Shown: positions 49,140-58,376, numbered from the stretch's first letter. The stretch: 64,000 nucleotides of DNA from Hymenobacter aquaticus (GCF_004765605.1 NZ_SRLC01000001.1:2232001-2296000), one strand, 5' to 3'. The notes: generated by a model from the letters alone, not told the origin. Numbers and translations are program-made.

Positions 49140-51482
49140 ATGCGTTTATACTTTACGTCTCTCCGATTTGGCTTATTCCTTTTACTCAGCAGTTTGCCCC
49201 TGGGCCTGCACGCCCAGCAGCGTTATACCCTAACCGGCTACGTCCGCTCCGGGGCCGACCGGAGCGTGCTGCCGGGCGCTTCGGTGGCCGTGCCTTCCCT
49301 GGGAACGGGCGTTACGGCCGATGCGGAGGGCTTCTATACCCTGACCCTGCCCGAGGGCCGCTACCAGCTGGTGATTTCCTTTATCGGCTACCAGACCCAG
49401 ACCCGCGACCTGAACGTGAACCGCTCGGCCCGCTTGTCGTTCAGCTTGCCCGAAGCCAGCAACCAGCTGGGCGAAGTCGTCATCGAGGGCACGGGCACGC
49501 TGGAGCAGAAGCTGCAAACCACCCAGATGAGCGTGGAACACCTCAACGCCCGCGACGCCAAGCTGCTGCCGGCCCTGTTCGGGGAAGTGGATTTGCTCAA
49601 AACCCTGCAACTCAAGCCGGGCGTGCAAAACGGCGGCGAAGGCACCAGCGGCCTGTTTGTGCGCGGCGGCTCGGCCGACCAAAACCTGTTTCTGCTCGAC
49701 GACGCGGTGGTGTACAACCCCTCGCACCTGTTCGGCCTGTTTTCGGTGTTCAACGCCGACGCCGTGCAGAGCGTGGACCTGTACAAAGGTGGCTTCCCGG
49801 CCCAGTACGGCGGGCGGTTGTCGTCGGTGGTGGATGTGAAGACGCGGGAAGGCAACCCGGAAAAGTATAGCGTGAGCGGGGGTCTGGGCCTGATTTCGTC
49901 GCGCCTGACGGTGGAAGGCCCCATCGTGAAAGACAAGGGCGCGTTTTCCCTGTCGGGGCGGCGCACCTACTTCGACGTGTTTACGCGCCAGATCAACAAG
50001 CTCAACAAGAACAAGGAAGACTACAGCCCCATTCCGGACTACTATTTCTACGACTTCAACGCCAAAGCCAACTACAAGCTCGGCGAGAAGGACCAGATTT
50101 TCCTGACCGGCTACTACGGGCGCGACGTGTTCGGCTTCAACAGCACCGGGGGCTTCAACTTCGACTTCACCTGGGGCAATACCGTGGGCGTGGCGCGCTG
50201 GAACCACGTGTTTACGCCCAAACTGTTTCTGAATACCTCGTTCTCGCGCACGTCCTACCAGTACCAGATTGCCAACCGCCTCGACCAGTTCGGCTTCAGC
50301 CTGTCGTCGGAAATCCAGGACTACGCCGTGCGCTCCGACCTCGATTATATCGCCAACGACCGGCACACGCTCAAGCTGGGCCTGAGCGCCACGGCGCACC
50401 GCTTCAACGTGGGCCGGCTCTCGGCCAGCAGCACCGACGGCAGCCTGAACATTGGCTCCGAAACCGGGTACCGGGGCCAGGAAGCCTCGGTGTATGGCTC
50501 CGACAACTTCAAGGCCAGCGACAAACTCCAGCTCGATTACGGCCTGCGCCTGACCGGCTTCCAGAGCGGCACCGACCGGTTTGCGGCCCTTGAGCCCCGG
50601 GGCGCGGCACGCTACTCGCTCACGCCCAAAACCTCGCTCAAGGCCAGCTACGCCATGATGTACCAGTACGTGCACCTGGTCAGCAACTCGGGCGCCTCGC
50701 TGCCCACCGACATCTGGTACCCCTCGCGCCTGAACGTGAAGCCCCAACGCTCCCAGCAGGTAGCCGCCGGGGTGAGCTTCTTGCTGGGCCAGGGCAAGTA
50801 CCTGCTCACCAACGAGGTGTACTACAAATGGGCCCAGAACCAGGTGGATTTCCGCGACGGAGCCCAGCTGTTTGCCAACGAAGACTTGGACGCCGAATTT
50901 CTGTTCGGTAAGGGCTGGGCCTACGGCAACGAGCTGTATCTGGAAAAGAAAACCGGCCGCACCACGGGCTGGGTGGGCTACTCCCTGGCCTGGACCAAGC
51001 GGCAGTTTCCGGCCCAGCGCGGCACCAGCGGCATCAACAACGGCAAGGTGTTTTACCCCACCTACGACCGGCGCCACAACCTGACGGTGGTGGTACTGCA
51101 CCAGCTCAACGAGCGGATCAACCTCACCGGCTCGTTCGTGTTTACCTCGGGGGCGCCCACTACCCTGCCCCAGGGCCGGTTTCTGCTCCAGGATATTTTC
51201 GGCGACGACGTGACGGCCGTGCCGATTTACCCCGACCGCAACACCTACCGCATGGCCCCCTACAACCGCCTCGACCTGGGCATGGTGTACAAGCTGCGGC
51301 CCAAGCGCGGCGAGTCGGACCTGACGTTTTCGGTGTACAACGCCTACAACCGGCGCAACCCCTACTTCATCTACTTCGAGCAGGTGCGCAACAAGGAAAC
51401 CGGCGACGTAACCAACTTCCGCGCCCGGCAGGTGTCCCTGTTCCCGGTTATCCCGTCGGTGACGTATAACTTCAAATTCTAA
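49140..51482 (+). CDS. TonB-dependent receptor with carboxypeptidase-like N-terminal domain
   Basis: 780 residues. Signal peptide (LRFGLFLLLSSLPLGLHAQ); CarboxypepD_reg-like domain at about 25-110 (LTGYVRSGADRSVLPGASVA, EGFYTLTLPEGRYQLVISFI); plug domain from about 115 (VVIEGTGTLEQKL, LLKTLQLKPGVQNGGEGTSG, FVRGGSADQNLFLLDD). The outer membrane beta-barrel runs to the aromatic C-terminus (PVIPSVTYNFKF). It is a substrate-specific TonB porin; the ligand is unknown. Typical Bacteroidetes pairing with the downstream DUF4249 lipoprotein, 44 bases away. Confidence 0.93.
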   Translation: MRLYFTSLRFGLFLLLSSLPLGLHAQQRYTLTGYVRSGADRSVLPGASVAVPSLGTGVTADAEGFYTLTLPEGRYQLVISFIGYQTQTRDLNVNRSARLSFSLPEASNQLGEVVIEGTGTLEQKLQTTQMSVEHLNARDAKLLPALFGEVDLLKTLQLKPGVQNGGEGTSGLFVRGGSADQNLFLLDDAVVYNPSHLFGLFSVFNADAVQSVDLYKGGFPAQYGGRLSSVVDVKTREGNPEKYSVSGGLGLISSRLTVEGPIVKDKGAFSLSGRRTYFDVFTRQINKLNKNKEDYSPIPDYYFYDFNAKANYKLGEKDQIFLTGYYGRDVFGFNSTGGFNFDFTWGNTVGVARWNHVFTPKLFLNTSFSRTSYQYQIANRLDQFGFSLSSEIQDYAVRSDLDYIANDRHTLKLGLSATAHRFNVGRLSASSTDGSLNIGSETGYRGQEASVYGSDNFKASDKLQLDYGLRLTGFQSGTDRFAALEPRGAARYSLTPKTSLKASYAMMYQYVHLVSNSGASLPTDIWYPSRLNVKPQRSQQVAAGVSFLLGQGKYLLTNEVYYKWAQNQVDFRDGAQLFANEDLDAEFLFGKGWAYGNELYLEKKTGRTTGWVGYSLAWTKRQFPAQRGTSGINNGKVFYPTYDRRHNLTVVVLHQLNERINLTGSFVFTSGAPTTLPQGRFLLQDIFGDDVTAVPIYPDRNTYRMAPYNRLDLGMVYKLRPKRGESDLTFSVYNAYNRRNPYFIYFEQVRNKETGDVTNFRARQVSLFPVIPSVTYNFKF

Positions 51483-51526
51483 GCAATACCGTTAGCTCCG
51501 CGCTGTTTGTAGCTGTATCCAACTCA

Positions 51527-52399
51527 ATGACTTCTTTCCTTCGCCTGCTTCATCCATCTTTGTTTACCCGCGCCGGGCAGCACCTGCGGCGGAGCGTAGC
51601 GGCCCTCGGGGTGGCGCTGGCCGTTGCCGGCTGCAACCTGCAGAAGGACATTGACGTGGACATACCGGCCGGCCCCTCCCAGCTGGTGGTGGAGTGCTAC
51701 CTGGAGCCGGGCGTGGTGCCCCGCCTCACCGTCAGCGAAACGGTGCCCTACCTGAGCAGCCCCACGCCCACCCTGCTCACCGACGTAGCGGTGGTGCTCA
51801 CCCATCCCTCGGGCCAGAAAGAGGCGTTTCGCTTCACGCCCGGCCTCGACACACTCACGCAGAAGCTGTTCACCCACAAGGGCAAAAACCCCTTAATAGC
51901 CCGGCCCGGCGACACGTTTAAGCTGGAAGTGTACGACACCCAGGGCCGGCGCGTGACGGCCACGGCCACCATGCCCGCGCGCGTCCCCCTCGACACGGTG
52001 CAGTGGAAATTCAACGATAAGTCGGCCGAGGAGCGCCGGGCCTACCTGCTGGTGAAGTTCCGGGACCCGGGGGCCACGGCCGACTTCTACCGCCTGCAGA
52101 TCCACAAGGACAGCATTTCCAACGACCCCAACCGCGACTTTGAGCTGGATGACCGCCTGACCAACGGCCAGCTCGTGACGCTGGGCACCAGCTACCGATA
52201 CTCGACCAACGACACGCTGCTGGTCACGCTCTACCACATCGACCAGCCCTACTACCGCTTCCTGCAGTCGGTGCGCGATGCGCAGAATGCCAACGGCAAC
52301 CCCTTCGCCCAGCCCGCCGCCGTGCGCTCCACGGTCGAAGGCGGCGTGGGCATCTTCACCATTCTGAGCTACGACCGGCGCCGGGTGATTGTGCGGTAG
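51527..52399 (+). CDS. DUF4249 lipoprotein
   Basis: 290 residues. The N-terminus (ALGVALAVAGC, Cys36) is a lipoprotein signal. The body follows the DUF4249 pattern: LVVECYLEPGVVPRLTVSET, VAVVLTHPSGQKEAFRF, GDTFKLEVYDTQGRRVTATA, ending in GGVGIFTILSYDRRRVIV. DUF4249 proteins accompany TonB receptors of this type in Bacteroidetes and probably bind part of the substrate at the outer membrane, though this is not shown. It forms an operon with the receptor gene. Confidence 0.88.
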   Translation: MTSFLRLLHPSLFTRAGQHLRRSVAALGVALAVAGCNLQKDIDVDIPAGPSQLVVECYLEPGVVPRLTVSETVPYLSSPTPTLLTDVAVVLTHPSGQKEAFRFTPGLDTLTQKLFTHKGKNPLIARPGDTFKLEVYDTQGRRVTATATMPARVPLDTVQWKFNDKSAEERRAYLLVKFRDPGATADFYRLQIHKDSISNDPNRDFELDDRLTNGQLVTLGTSYRYSTNDTLLVTLYHIDQPYYRFLQSVRDAQNANGNPFAQPAAVRSTVEGGVGIFTILSYDRRRVIVR

Positions 52400-52410
52400 G
52401 TTATTCGGTC

Positions 52411-52603
52411 GTTGTTCGTTGTTAGGACTGTCATCCTGAGCTTGCGAAGGACCTTCCTCACCTGCCCCACTGACGTTTCTGCAACGTGAAAAAGCCCTTT
52501 ACCACCGGCGTGGTAAAGGGCTTTTTCACGTTGAATCAGGCTTGTCACTTATCAGAGGAAGGTCCTTCGCAAGCTCAGGATGACAGCCCTAACAACCAAC
52601 AAC
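52411..52603. repeat. Nested-palindrome element, family B copy 1
   Basis: Outer arms 52411-52459 and 52555-52603 (49 bp) are reverse complements with two mismatches; the arm core is GTCATCCTGAGCTTGCGAAG. Inside, 52483-52505 and 52510-52532 form a perfect 23-bp stem with loop CGGC (core AAAAAGCCCTTTACCAC). It fills the gap between the convergent DUF4249 and PNP genes. Confidence 0.93.
52483..52532. terminator. Inner hairpin of family B element, likely bidirectional terminator
   Basis: A perfect 23-bp stem with a 4-base loop, containing A5 on the left side and T5 on the right side. It lies between two convergent genes and could stop transcription from either strand. Confidence 0.7.
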
Positions 52604-52623
52604 TGACAACGACCAACGAACAA

Positions 52624-53442
52624 CTAACAACCAGCCAGCACCGCTTTGAGCAGGGCCGTCAGGCGGGGCTCGGCGTCGGCGGCTACGCGCAGGATGTCGG
52701 CCAGCTCGACGCGCTTGAGCTTGCCGGGGGAGCACAGGTCGGTGATGACGGACACGGCCAGCACGGGCAGGCCCATGTGCACGGCGGCAATAACCTCGGG
52801 CACGGTGCTCATGCCCACCGCGTCGGCCCCGATGGTGCGCAGGTAGCGGTACTCGGCCGGGGTTTCGAGCATGGGGCCGGGCAGGCTGGCGTACACGCCG
52901 CGCCGCACCTTCTCGCCGAAGCCCAGCTGCTGGGCCGCATCCCGGGCCTGGGTCAGCAGGGCGTGGTCGTAGGGCTCCAGCATGTCGGGGAAGCGGGCAC
53001 CCAGCTCGTCGAGGTTGCGGCCCACCAGCGGGTTGGTCGGCTGCAGGTTGATGTGGTCCTCGATGAGCATCAGGTCGCCGTAGTTGTAGTCGGGGTTGAG
53101 GCCGCCGCTGGCGTTGCTCACAAACAGCTTCCGGATGCCCAGCAGCTTCATTACCCGCACCGGAAACACCACCTGCGGCATCGAGTAGCCTTCGTAGTAG
53201 TGGAAGCGCCCCTGCATAACCAGCACCCGGCGGCCGGCCAGCGTACCGGCCAGCAGGTTGCCCGAGTGGCTTTCCACCGTCGAAACCGGGAAGTGCGGCA
53301 GGCGGGCGTAGGGCAGCGTGAAGGCAATGTCGATATCGTGCACCAAGGCCCCCAGCCCGGTGCCGAGGATGATGCCAAATTCGGGTTGAAAGTCGCCAAT
53401 CTGCTGGCGGATGTAGTCGGCGGCTTCGCGCAAGTCTTGCAT
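52624..53442 (-). CDS. Purine nucleoside phosphorylase
   Basis: 272 residues from ATG 53442 (MQDLREAADYIRQQIGDFQP); 26 more upstream codons overlap a long palindrome and are not family-like. The trimeric PNP signatures are all present: GIILGTGLGALV (phosphate loop), QGRFHYYEGYSMPQVVFPVR, VSNASGGLN, LPGPMLETPAEYR and the purine-binding GMSTVPEVIAA. It phosphorolyses inosine and guanosine in purine salvage. Length is typical (about 270-290). Confidence 0.94.
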   Translation of the reverse strand: MQDLREAADYIRQQIGDFQPEFGIILGTGLGALVHDIDIAFTLPYARLPHFPVSTVESHSGNLLAGTLAGRRVLVMQGRFHYYEGYSMPQVVFPVRVMKLLGIRKLFVSNASGGLNPDYNYGDLMLIEDHINLQPTNPLVGRNLDELGARFPDMLEPYDHALLTQARDAAQQLGFGEKVRRGVYASLPGPMLETPAEYRYLRTIGADAVGMSTVPEVIAAVHMGLPVLAVSVITDLCSPGKLKRVELADILRVAADAEPRLTALLKAVLAGC

Positions 53443-53505
53443 AAAAGGTCGGTGGTTGGGGAGGCAAGGTACAACGCTGACGGCGACGCGCATAACGTAG
53501 CCAAC

Positions 53506-53571
53506 GAAAGGGGGGTACACTTTTGCCTGTAACAGTTTAAAGTGTTACAGGCAAAAGTGTACCCCCCTTTC
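53506..53571. repeat. Perfect 29-bp inverted repeat with 8-base loop
   Basis: Arm 53506-53534 (GAAAGGGGGGTACACTTTTG...) and arm 53543-53571 are exact reverse complements; the loop GTTTAAAG itself contains TTTAAA. It is unlike the other palindrome families here. It lies between sppA and PNP, both on the minus strand. Confidence 0.9.
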
Positions 53572-53629
53572 AAAAGCGGCCAGCAGGTTGCCCGTAGGGT
53601 ACCCCGCCGGGGTTGCTGTCTGCGCTGCG

Positions 53630-55393
53630 CTACTGAATGTTCAGCTCGAAGGGCAGGCGGGCCTGCACGCCGGTCATGGTCGAGAGCTTCTTGTACTGCT
53701 CGTACATGGGGTACAGCGGGCCCATTTCCTGCTGCACCAGCTTCAGGCGGATTTCCTCGCTGGTGGTGCTGAACATGGTTTCCACCATGTTTTTCTGGCG
53801 GGGCAGGCGCTGAATGCGGTAGTCGTTTTCCTTCAGGTTGGCGCGGCGGGCGGCAATGCGCATGGCGTCCTCGAACGAGCCCAGCACGTCGACCAGCCCG
53901 CGGGCCTTGGCTTCGGTGCCCGACCACACCCGGCCCGAGGCCAGGCGGCGCAGACGCTCCACGGGCATGTGGCGGCCCTGGGCGGCCTTGGTGGTGAAGT
54001 CGGCGTAGATGCGGTTTACTTCCTGTTGCAGCTGCTGCTGCTCAAACGCGGTGAGCGGGCGGGTGATGGTGGGCAAATCCGAGAACTTGCCGGTCGTGAC
54101 CCGGTCGGTGGTGATGCCGAGCTTGTCGCGCAGCAGGGGCTGAATGTTGGGCAGCACCCCAAACACGCCGATGCTGCCGGTAATGGTGTTGGGGTGGGCC
54201 ACGATGGTGTCGCAGGCCATGGCAATGAAGTAGCCGCCCGAAGCCGCCACGTCCGACATCGAGCAGACGATGGGCTTCACTTTTTTGGTCAGGATAACTT
54301 CGCGGTAGATGATGTCGGAAGCCAGCGAGGAGCCGCCGGGCGAGTTCACGCGCAGCACCACGGCCTTCACGTTGTCGTCGAGGCGGGCCTTGCGGATGGC
54401 TTCGGCGAAGCGGGTGCTGCCGATGTTGTCGTTGCCGCCCTTGCCGGTCACGATGTCGCCGTCGGCGTAAATCACGGCAATGCGGTTGCCGCTGGTGCTG
54501 CCTTCGTCGTCCTTGTCGTCGGCGTCCTGGTAGTCGCCGAGGCTGATGAGGCTGAGCTTTTTCTTCTGCTCCAGCCCGATTTTACCCTTCATGTAGTCCA
54601 GGGCCTGGTCGTAGTAGCCCAGGTTGGTCACCAGCCCGAGGCGCTTGGCGTCGTCGGCGTTGTGCACCAGCATGGAGTCAGAAATCAGCTTGAGGCGCGA
54701 AGTTTCGATGCCGCGGGCCTTGGCCACGTTCTGCAGCATGAAGTCGTTGATGGAGTTCAGGAACGAGGACGTCTGCAACCGGGCCGAATCCGACATGGAG
54801 TCGCGGAAGAACGGCTCCACGGCGCTCTTGAACGAGCCCACCCGGAAGATGTAGGGCTCGATGCCGGCCTTGGCGAACAGGTTTTTGTAGTAGTAAGTCT
54901 CCGAGCTCAGGCCGTTGAATTCGAGCGTGCCCTGGGGGTTGAGGTAGAGCTTATCGGCCACCGAGGTCAGGTAGTAGCTTTTCTCGGAGGCAATGTCGTT
55001 GTAGGCCACGATGAACTTGCCCGACTTCTTGAAGTCCAGCAGCTCGTTGCGGATTTCCTCCAGCGAGGCCATGCCGGCCTGCACCAGCTCCACGTTCAGG
55101 AAAATACCCTTGATGTCGTCGTCCTTTTTGGCCCGCCGGATGGCCAGCTTGAGCTGCTCCAGCCCGATGTTATCGGCCTGGGAGCTAAACAAAGCGGCAA
55201 ACGACTCCCGGCTTTCGCGCTCGGCCACCGGGCGGTCCAGCTTCAGCTCCAGCACCGAGTCCTGGGCCACCGTCACGGAGCCCTCGCCGCTGACGGCCGA
55301 GAAGATCAGGCCCAGGCCGATGAGAAAGGCCACCAGCCCAAACAGCGCCAGCCCGGTAAGCGTGGCCAGCACGTACTTCAAAAATTGTCTCAT
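53630..55393 (-). CDS. sppA: Signal peptide peptidase SppA (67K type)
   Basis: 587 residues from ATG 55393 (MRQFLKYVLATLTGLALFGL), with an N-terminal membrane anchor (about 5-32). The two tandem S49 domains are clear. The catalytic Lys is in RVGSFKSAVEPFFRD in the N-terminal domain, as K209 of E. coli SppA. The nucleophile Ser is in SDVAASGGYFIAMACD in the C-terminal domain. NSPGGSSLASD and GSIGVFGVLPNIQPL are further conserved blocks. It digests released signal peptides in the membrane. Length matches the long SppA type. Confidence 0.93.
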   Translation of the reverse strand: MRQFLKYVLATLTGLALFGLVAFLIGLGLIFSAVSGEGSVTVAQDSVLELKLDRPVAERESRESFAALFSSQADNIGLEQLKLAIRRAKKDDDIKGIFLNVELVQAGMASLEEIRNELLDFKKSGKFIVAYNDIASEKSYYLTSVADKLYLNPQGTLEFNGLSSETYYYKNLFAKAGIEPYIFRVGSFKSAVEPFFRDSMSDSARLQTSSFLNSINDFMLQNVAKARGIETSRLKLISDSMLVHNADDAKRLGLVTNLGYYDQALDYMKGKIGLEQKKKLSLISLGDYQDADDKDDEGSTSGNRIAVIYADGDIVTGKGGNDNIGSTRFAEAIRKARLDDNVKAVVLRVNSPGGSSLASDIIYREVILTKKVKPIVCSMSDVAASGGYFIAMACDTIVAHPNTITGSIGVFGVLPNIQPLLRDKLGITTDRVTTGKFSDLPTITRPLTAFEQQQLQQEVNRIYADFTTKAAQGRHMPVERLRRLASGRVWSGTEAKARGLVDVLGSFEDAMRIAARRANLKENDYRIQRLPRQKNMVETMFSTTSEEIRLKLVQQEMGPLYPMYEQYKKLSTMTGVQARLPFELNIQ

Positions 55394-55427
55394 GGAAAAA
55401 GAAAGGAATAGCGGGTTGGTTAGTAGG

Positions 55428-55435
55428 CAAATGTA
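55428..55435 (-). promoter_or_regulatory. -7 box TACATTTG before sppA
   Basis: Read on the minus strand, TACATTTG fits TAnnTTTG 34 bases before the sppA start. The -33 element is not clear. Confidence 0.4.
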
Positions 55436-55550
55436 GAAGCCTTTCGGCACTCCTGCATAGAGACGCGAAAGTCCGGAAGCGTTGCTTCTACAGTAGGCTG
55501 ACGAAAGTAGTCGGCGGATACTTTTGGGCCGCTTGGTAACATGCGGGTAG

Positions 55551-55757
55551 AAGAACGTCATTCCGAGCGGAGCCGAGGAATCTCGCGTGCAATGGTAATA
55601 TGTCATGCTGAGCGGAGTCGAAGCATCTTTACCGCTTCGTTGCAATTCCAATCAGTCACCATTGCGGTAGAGATGCTTCAACTCCGCTCAGCATGACGTT
55701 CTTTCCCAACACCGTCAGCACGCGAGATTCCTCGGCTCCGCTCGGAATGACGTTCTT
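55551..55757. repeat. Nested-palindrome element, family A copy 2
   Basis: Outer arms 55551-55590 and 55718-55757 are exact 40-bp reverse complements (starts AAGAACGTCATTCCGAGCGG). An inner pair, about 55602-55634 and 55664-55696, pairs at 31 of 33 positions (core GTCATGCTGAGCGGAGT). It fills the gap between rarA and sppA; no ORF. Confidence 0.93.
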
Positions 55758-55768
55758 TATAATTCGTT

Positions 55769-57106
55769 CTAATACCCGTACTTCTCGCCCCACCACTGGC
55801 GCAGGCGCTCCTGCATCTTGTGCTCGGCGGGGTTGTGGCCGGGCTGGTAGAACACCCGGCCGCTGAGGCCGGCGGGCATGAACTCCTGGTAGGCGAAGTT
55901 GCCCGCGTAGTCGTGGGAGTACTGGTACTGGTCGCCGTAGCCCAGCTCCTTCATCAGCTTGGTGGGGGCGTTGCGCAGCGGGATGGGCACGGCCTGCACG
56001 CCCTGCTGCCGCACCAGGGCCCGGGCTTCGCGAATGGCCTTGTAGCTGGCGTTGCTCTTGGGCGAGGTGGCCAGATACACCACCGTCTGCCCCAGGATGA
56101 TGTCGGACTCGGGCATGCCGATGACCGTGACGGCCTGGAAGCAGCTCTGGGCCAGCATCAGGGCGTTGGGGTTGGCGTTGCCCACGTCTTCGGAGGCCAG
56201 AATCAGCAGGCGGCGGGCAATGAACTTGGCATCCTCGCCGCCTTCCAGCATCACGGCCAGCCAGTAGAGGGCCGCGTTGGGGTCGGAGCCGCGGATGCTC
56301 TTGATAAAGGCCGAAATAACGTCGTAGTGCATTTCGCCGCCCTTGTCGTAGCGGGCCAGGTTCTGCTGGGCCAGCTGCTGCACTACCGCGTCGGTAATGA
56401 CGATTTCGCCGGTTTTGGCATCGGGCCGGCTCGACTCCACCACGATTTCGAGCAGGTTGAGCAGCTTGCGCGCGTCGCCGCCCGAAATCATGAGCAGGGC
56501 TCCGTACTCGGCCACCCGCACCTTCTTCTGCTTGAGAATCTCGTCTTCGGCCAGGGCCTTATCCACCAGCTCGGTCAGCACGTCCTTGCTCAAAGGCTCC
56601 AGCACGTAGACCTGGGCCCGGCTGAGCACGGCCGGAATCACCTCGAACGACGGATTCTCGGTCGTGGCCCCGATGAGCGTGACGATGCCCTGCTCCACGG
56701 CGCCCAGCAAGGCATCCTGCTGCGACTTGCTGAAGCGGTGAATCTCGTCGATAAACAGCACCGTGCCGCGCTGCCGCCGGGCTTTCTCGATGACGTCGCG
56801 CACGTCTTTCACCCCGGCATTTACGGCGCTGAGGGCGGCAAAGGGCTGGCCCAGGGCCTCGGCCAGCAGGTGGGCCAGGGTGGTTTTGCCCACGCCGGGC
56901 GGACCCCACAAAATCAGGGAGGGCAGGCGCTTGGCCGTGAGGTAGCGCCGCAGCACGCCCTCAGGGCCCACCAGGTGCTGCTGCCCGGCGTACTCGTCGA
57001 GGGTGCGGGGGCGGCGGCGCTCGGCCAGCGGGGCATTGGCCGCCACGGGTGGGCGCACGGGGGCCGCGGAGGAAGGTTCGGAATCGAAGAGGGAGCCGGT
57101 AGCCAT
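55769..57106 (-). CDS. rarA: Replication-associated recombination ATPase RarA (MgsA)
   Basis: 445 residues from ATG 57106 (MATGSLFDSEPSSAAPVRPP); the longer frame upstream is not family-like. After a short low-complexity N-terminus come RPRTLDEYAGQQHLVGPEG, Walker A WGPPGVGKTT (67-76), Walker B VLFIDEIHRFSKSQQDALLG, sensor 1 GATTENPSFEV, and the arginine finger region AVLSRAQVYVLEPL. The C-terminal tetramerisation part includes MHYDVISAFIKSIRGSDPNAALYWLA. It acts at stalled replication forks. Confidence 0.94.
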   Translation of the reverse strand: MATGSLFDSEPSSAAPVRPPVAANAPLAERRRPRTLDEYAGQQHLVGPEGVLRRYLTAKRLPSLILWGPPGVGKTTLAHLLAEALGQPFAALSAVNAGVKDVRDVIEKARRQRGTVLFIDEIHRFSKSQQDALLGAVEQGIVTLIGATTENPSFEVIPAVLSRAQVYVLEPLSKDVLTELVDKALAEDEILKQKKVRVAEYGALLMISGGDARKLLNLLEIVVESSRPDAKTGEIVITDAVVQQLAQQNLARYDKGGEMHYDVISAFIKSIRGSDPNAALYWLAVMLEGGEDAKFIARRLLILASEDVGNANPNALMLAQSCFQAVTVIGMPESDIILGQTVVYLATSPKSNASYKAIREARALVRQQGVQAVPIPLRNAPTKLMKELGYGDQYQYSHDYAGNFAYQEFMPAGLSGRVFYQPGHNPAEHKMQERLRQWWGEKYGY

Positions 57107-57227
57107 AGAAAAGGAATAAGCCCTAAAGGTACGGCGGCCGGCGGCGGCATGGTTACCCACGGGCCGCCGGGCGAAAACTACCGGTCGGCGGCGCGGTTGT
57201 TGGGCTTCCGAACCGCCGACCCCGGCG

Positions 57228-57235
57228 TACCTTTG
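57228..57235 (+). promoter_or_regulatory. -7 box TACCTTTG just before the EamA gene
   Basis: The box ends six bases before the ATG at 57242. If used, transcription would start at or next to the ATG, giving a leaderless or nearly leaderless mRNA. Confidence 0.4.
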
Positions 57236-57241
57236 CCGACA

Positions 57242-58186
57242 ATGAAAAATTCTCTCCGCGTGCACGCGGCTTTATTCGTGGTGGCCGTCATCTACGCGGC
57301 CAACTATAGCTTGTCGAAAGATGTGATGCCGCACTACATGGGCCCCTTCGGCATCGTGACGCTGCGCATTCTGGGAGCGGCCCTGTTCTTTGCCCTCGTC
57401 AGCCGCCTAATAGCGCCCCACGACCGGATACAGGGCCGCGCCGACACCGTGCGGTCCATTCTGTGCGGCATTATCGGCATTGGGGGCAACCAGCTGCTGT
57501 TTTTCTCGGGCCTGAACTTCACCTCGCCCATCAACGCCTCCCTGCTGCAAACCATTGCCCCGATTGTGGTGGTCGTTGCCTCGGCCATTCTGCTCAGCGA
57601 GAAGATAACCCTGCTGCGGGTGCTGGGCATCGTGCTGGGCGGTATCGGGGCGGCCACGGTTATTCTGAGCCGGGAGGCGGGCACTGTCGTGTACCCCAAC
57701 GCCACGCTGGGCAACCTGTTCATTCTGCTCAACGCCACGGCCTTTGGCGTGTACCTGGTTATCGTGACGCCCCTGATGCGCAAGTACCACCCGTTCACGG
57801 TGCTGGCCCGCATTTTCCTGGTGGGCGCTTTCGTGGCCGTGCCCTTCGGCTGGCGCGGCGTGCTTTCGGCCGACTACGGCAGCTTCCCGCTTTACATCTG
57901 GGCCGAAATCGTGTACATGATTGTCTGCCTGACCATTCTGGCGTATTTGCTCAACAACTGGGCCCTGAAGTACGCCTCCCCCGCCCTGCTGGGCGTGTAC
58001 ATCTACCTGCAGCCCATTCTGGCCGTGCTCATTGCCGTGGCCCTGGGCAAAGACCACTTCACCCCCGCCCGCGCCCTGCAGGCAGCGTTGATTTTCGGAG
58101 GTGTATTCCTGGTGAGCCGCAAGCCGAAAAACACGGCAGCACCAGCCCCGGACGACGCCATTCCGCTGGAGCCGGTGCAGGATTAG
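57242..58186 (+). CDS. EamA/DMT-family transporter
   Basis: 314 residues from ATG 57242 (MKNSLRVHAALFVVAVIYAA). Ten hydrophobic helices in two EamA repeats; VIYAANYSLSKDVMPHYMGP, TLRILGAALFFALVSRLI, NFTSPINASLLQTIAPIVVV in repeat 1 and YASPALLGVYIYLQPILAVL in repeat 2 are typical of drug/metabolite exporters. An open frame extends far upstream but runs antisense through rarA and is not coding. Substrate unknown. It is divergent from rarA. Confidence 0.92.
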   Translation: MKNSLRVHAALFVVAVIYAANYSLSKDVMPHYMGPFGIVTLRILGAALFFALVSRLIAPHDRIQGRADTVRSILCGIIGIGGNQLLFFSGLNFTSPINASLLQTIAPIVVVVASAILLSEKITLLRVLGIVLGGIGAATVILSREAGTVVYPNATLGNLFILLNATAFGVYLVIVTPLMRKYHPFTVLARIFLVGAFVAVPFGWRGVLSADYGSFPLYIWAEIVYMIVCLTILAYLLNNWALKYASPALLGVYIYLQPILAVLIAVALGKDHFTPARALQAALIFGGVFLVSRKPKNTAAPAPDDAIPLEPVQD

Positions 58187-58218
58187 AGCGGTAGGGTGCG
58201 AAACTCGTCTTACTAAGT

Positions 58219-58256
58219 AAGAACGTCATTCCGAGCCGGCGAGGAATCTCGCGTGC
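58219..58256 (+). repeat. Solo arm of a family A element
   Basis: AAGAACGTCATTCCGAGCCG... to CTCGCGTGC matches the left outer arm of the element at 55551-55590 with a few changes in the middle (GCCGGCGAGG in place of GCGGAGCCGAGG). No partner arm is found nearby. Confidence 0.85.
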
Positions 58257-58376
58257 TTGACGTTGCCAGAGTAATTATCTTATTTGGTTTCCTTATAGTG
58301 GCAAAAAGCAAGAACTCATCCCGCTTCCTTGGCAGAAAGTTGAGCTCAGCACCCAATCACCCTAACTCAACTACCT

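Noticed and set aside
55820-57241. Long plus-strand extension of the EamA frame
   Set aside because: It is antisense to rarA; family-like sequence starts only at 57242.
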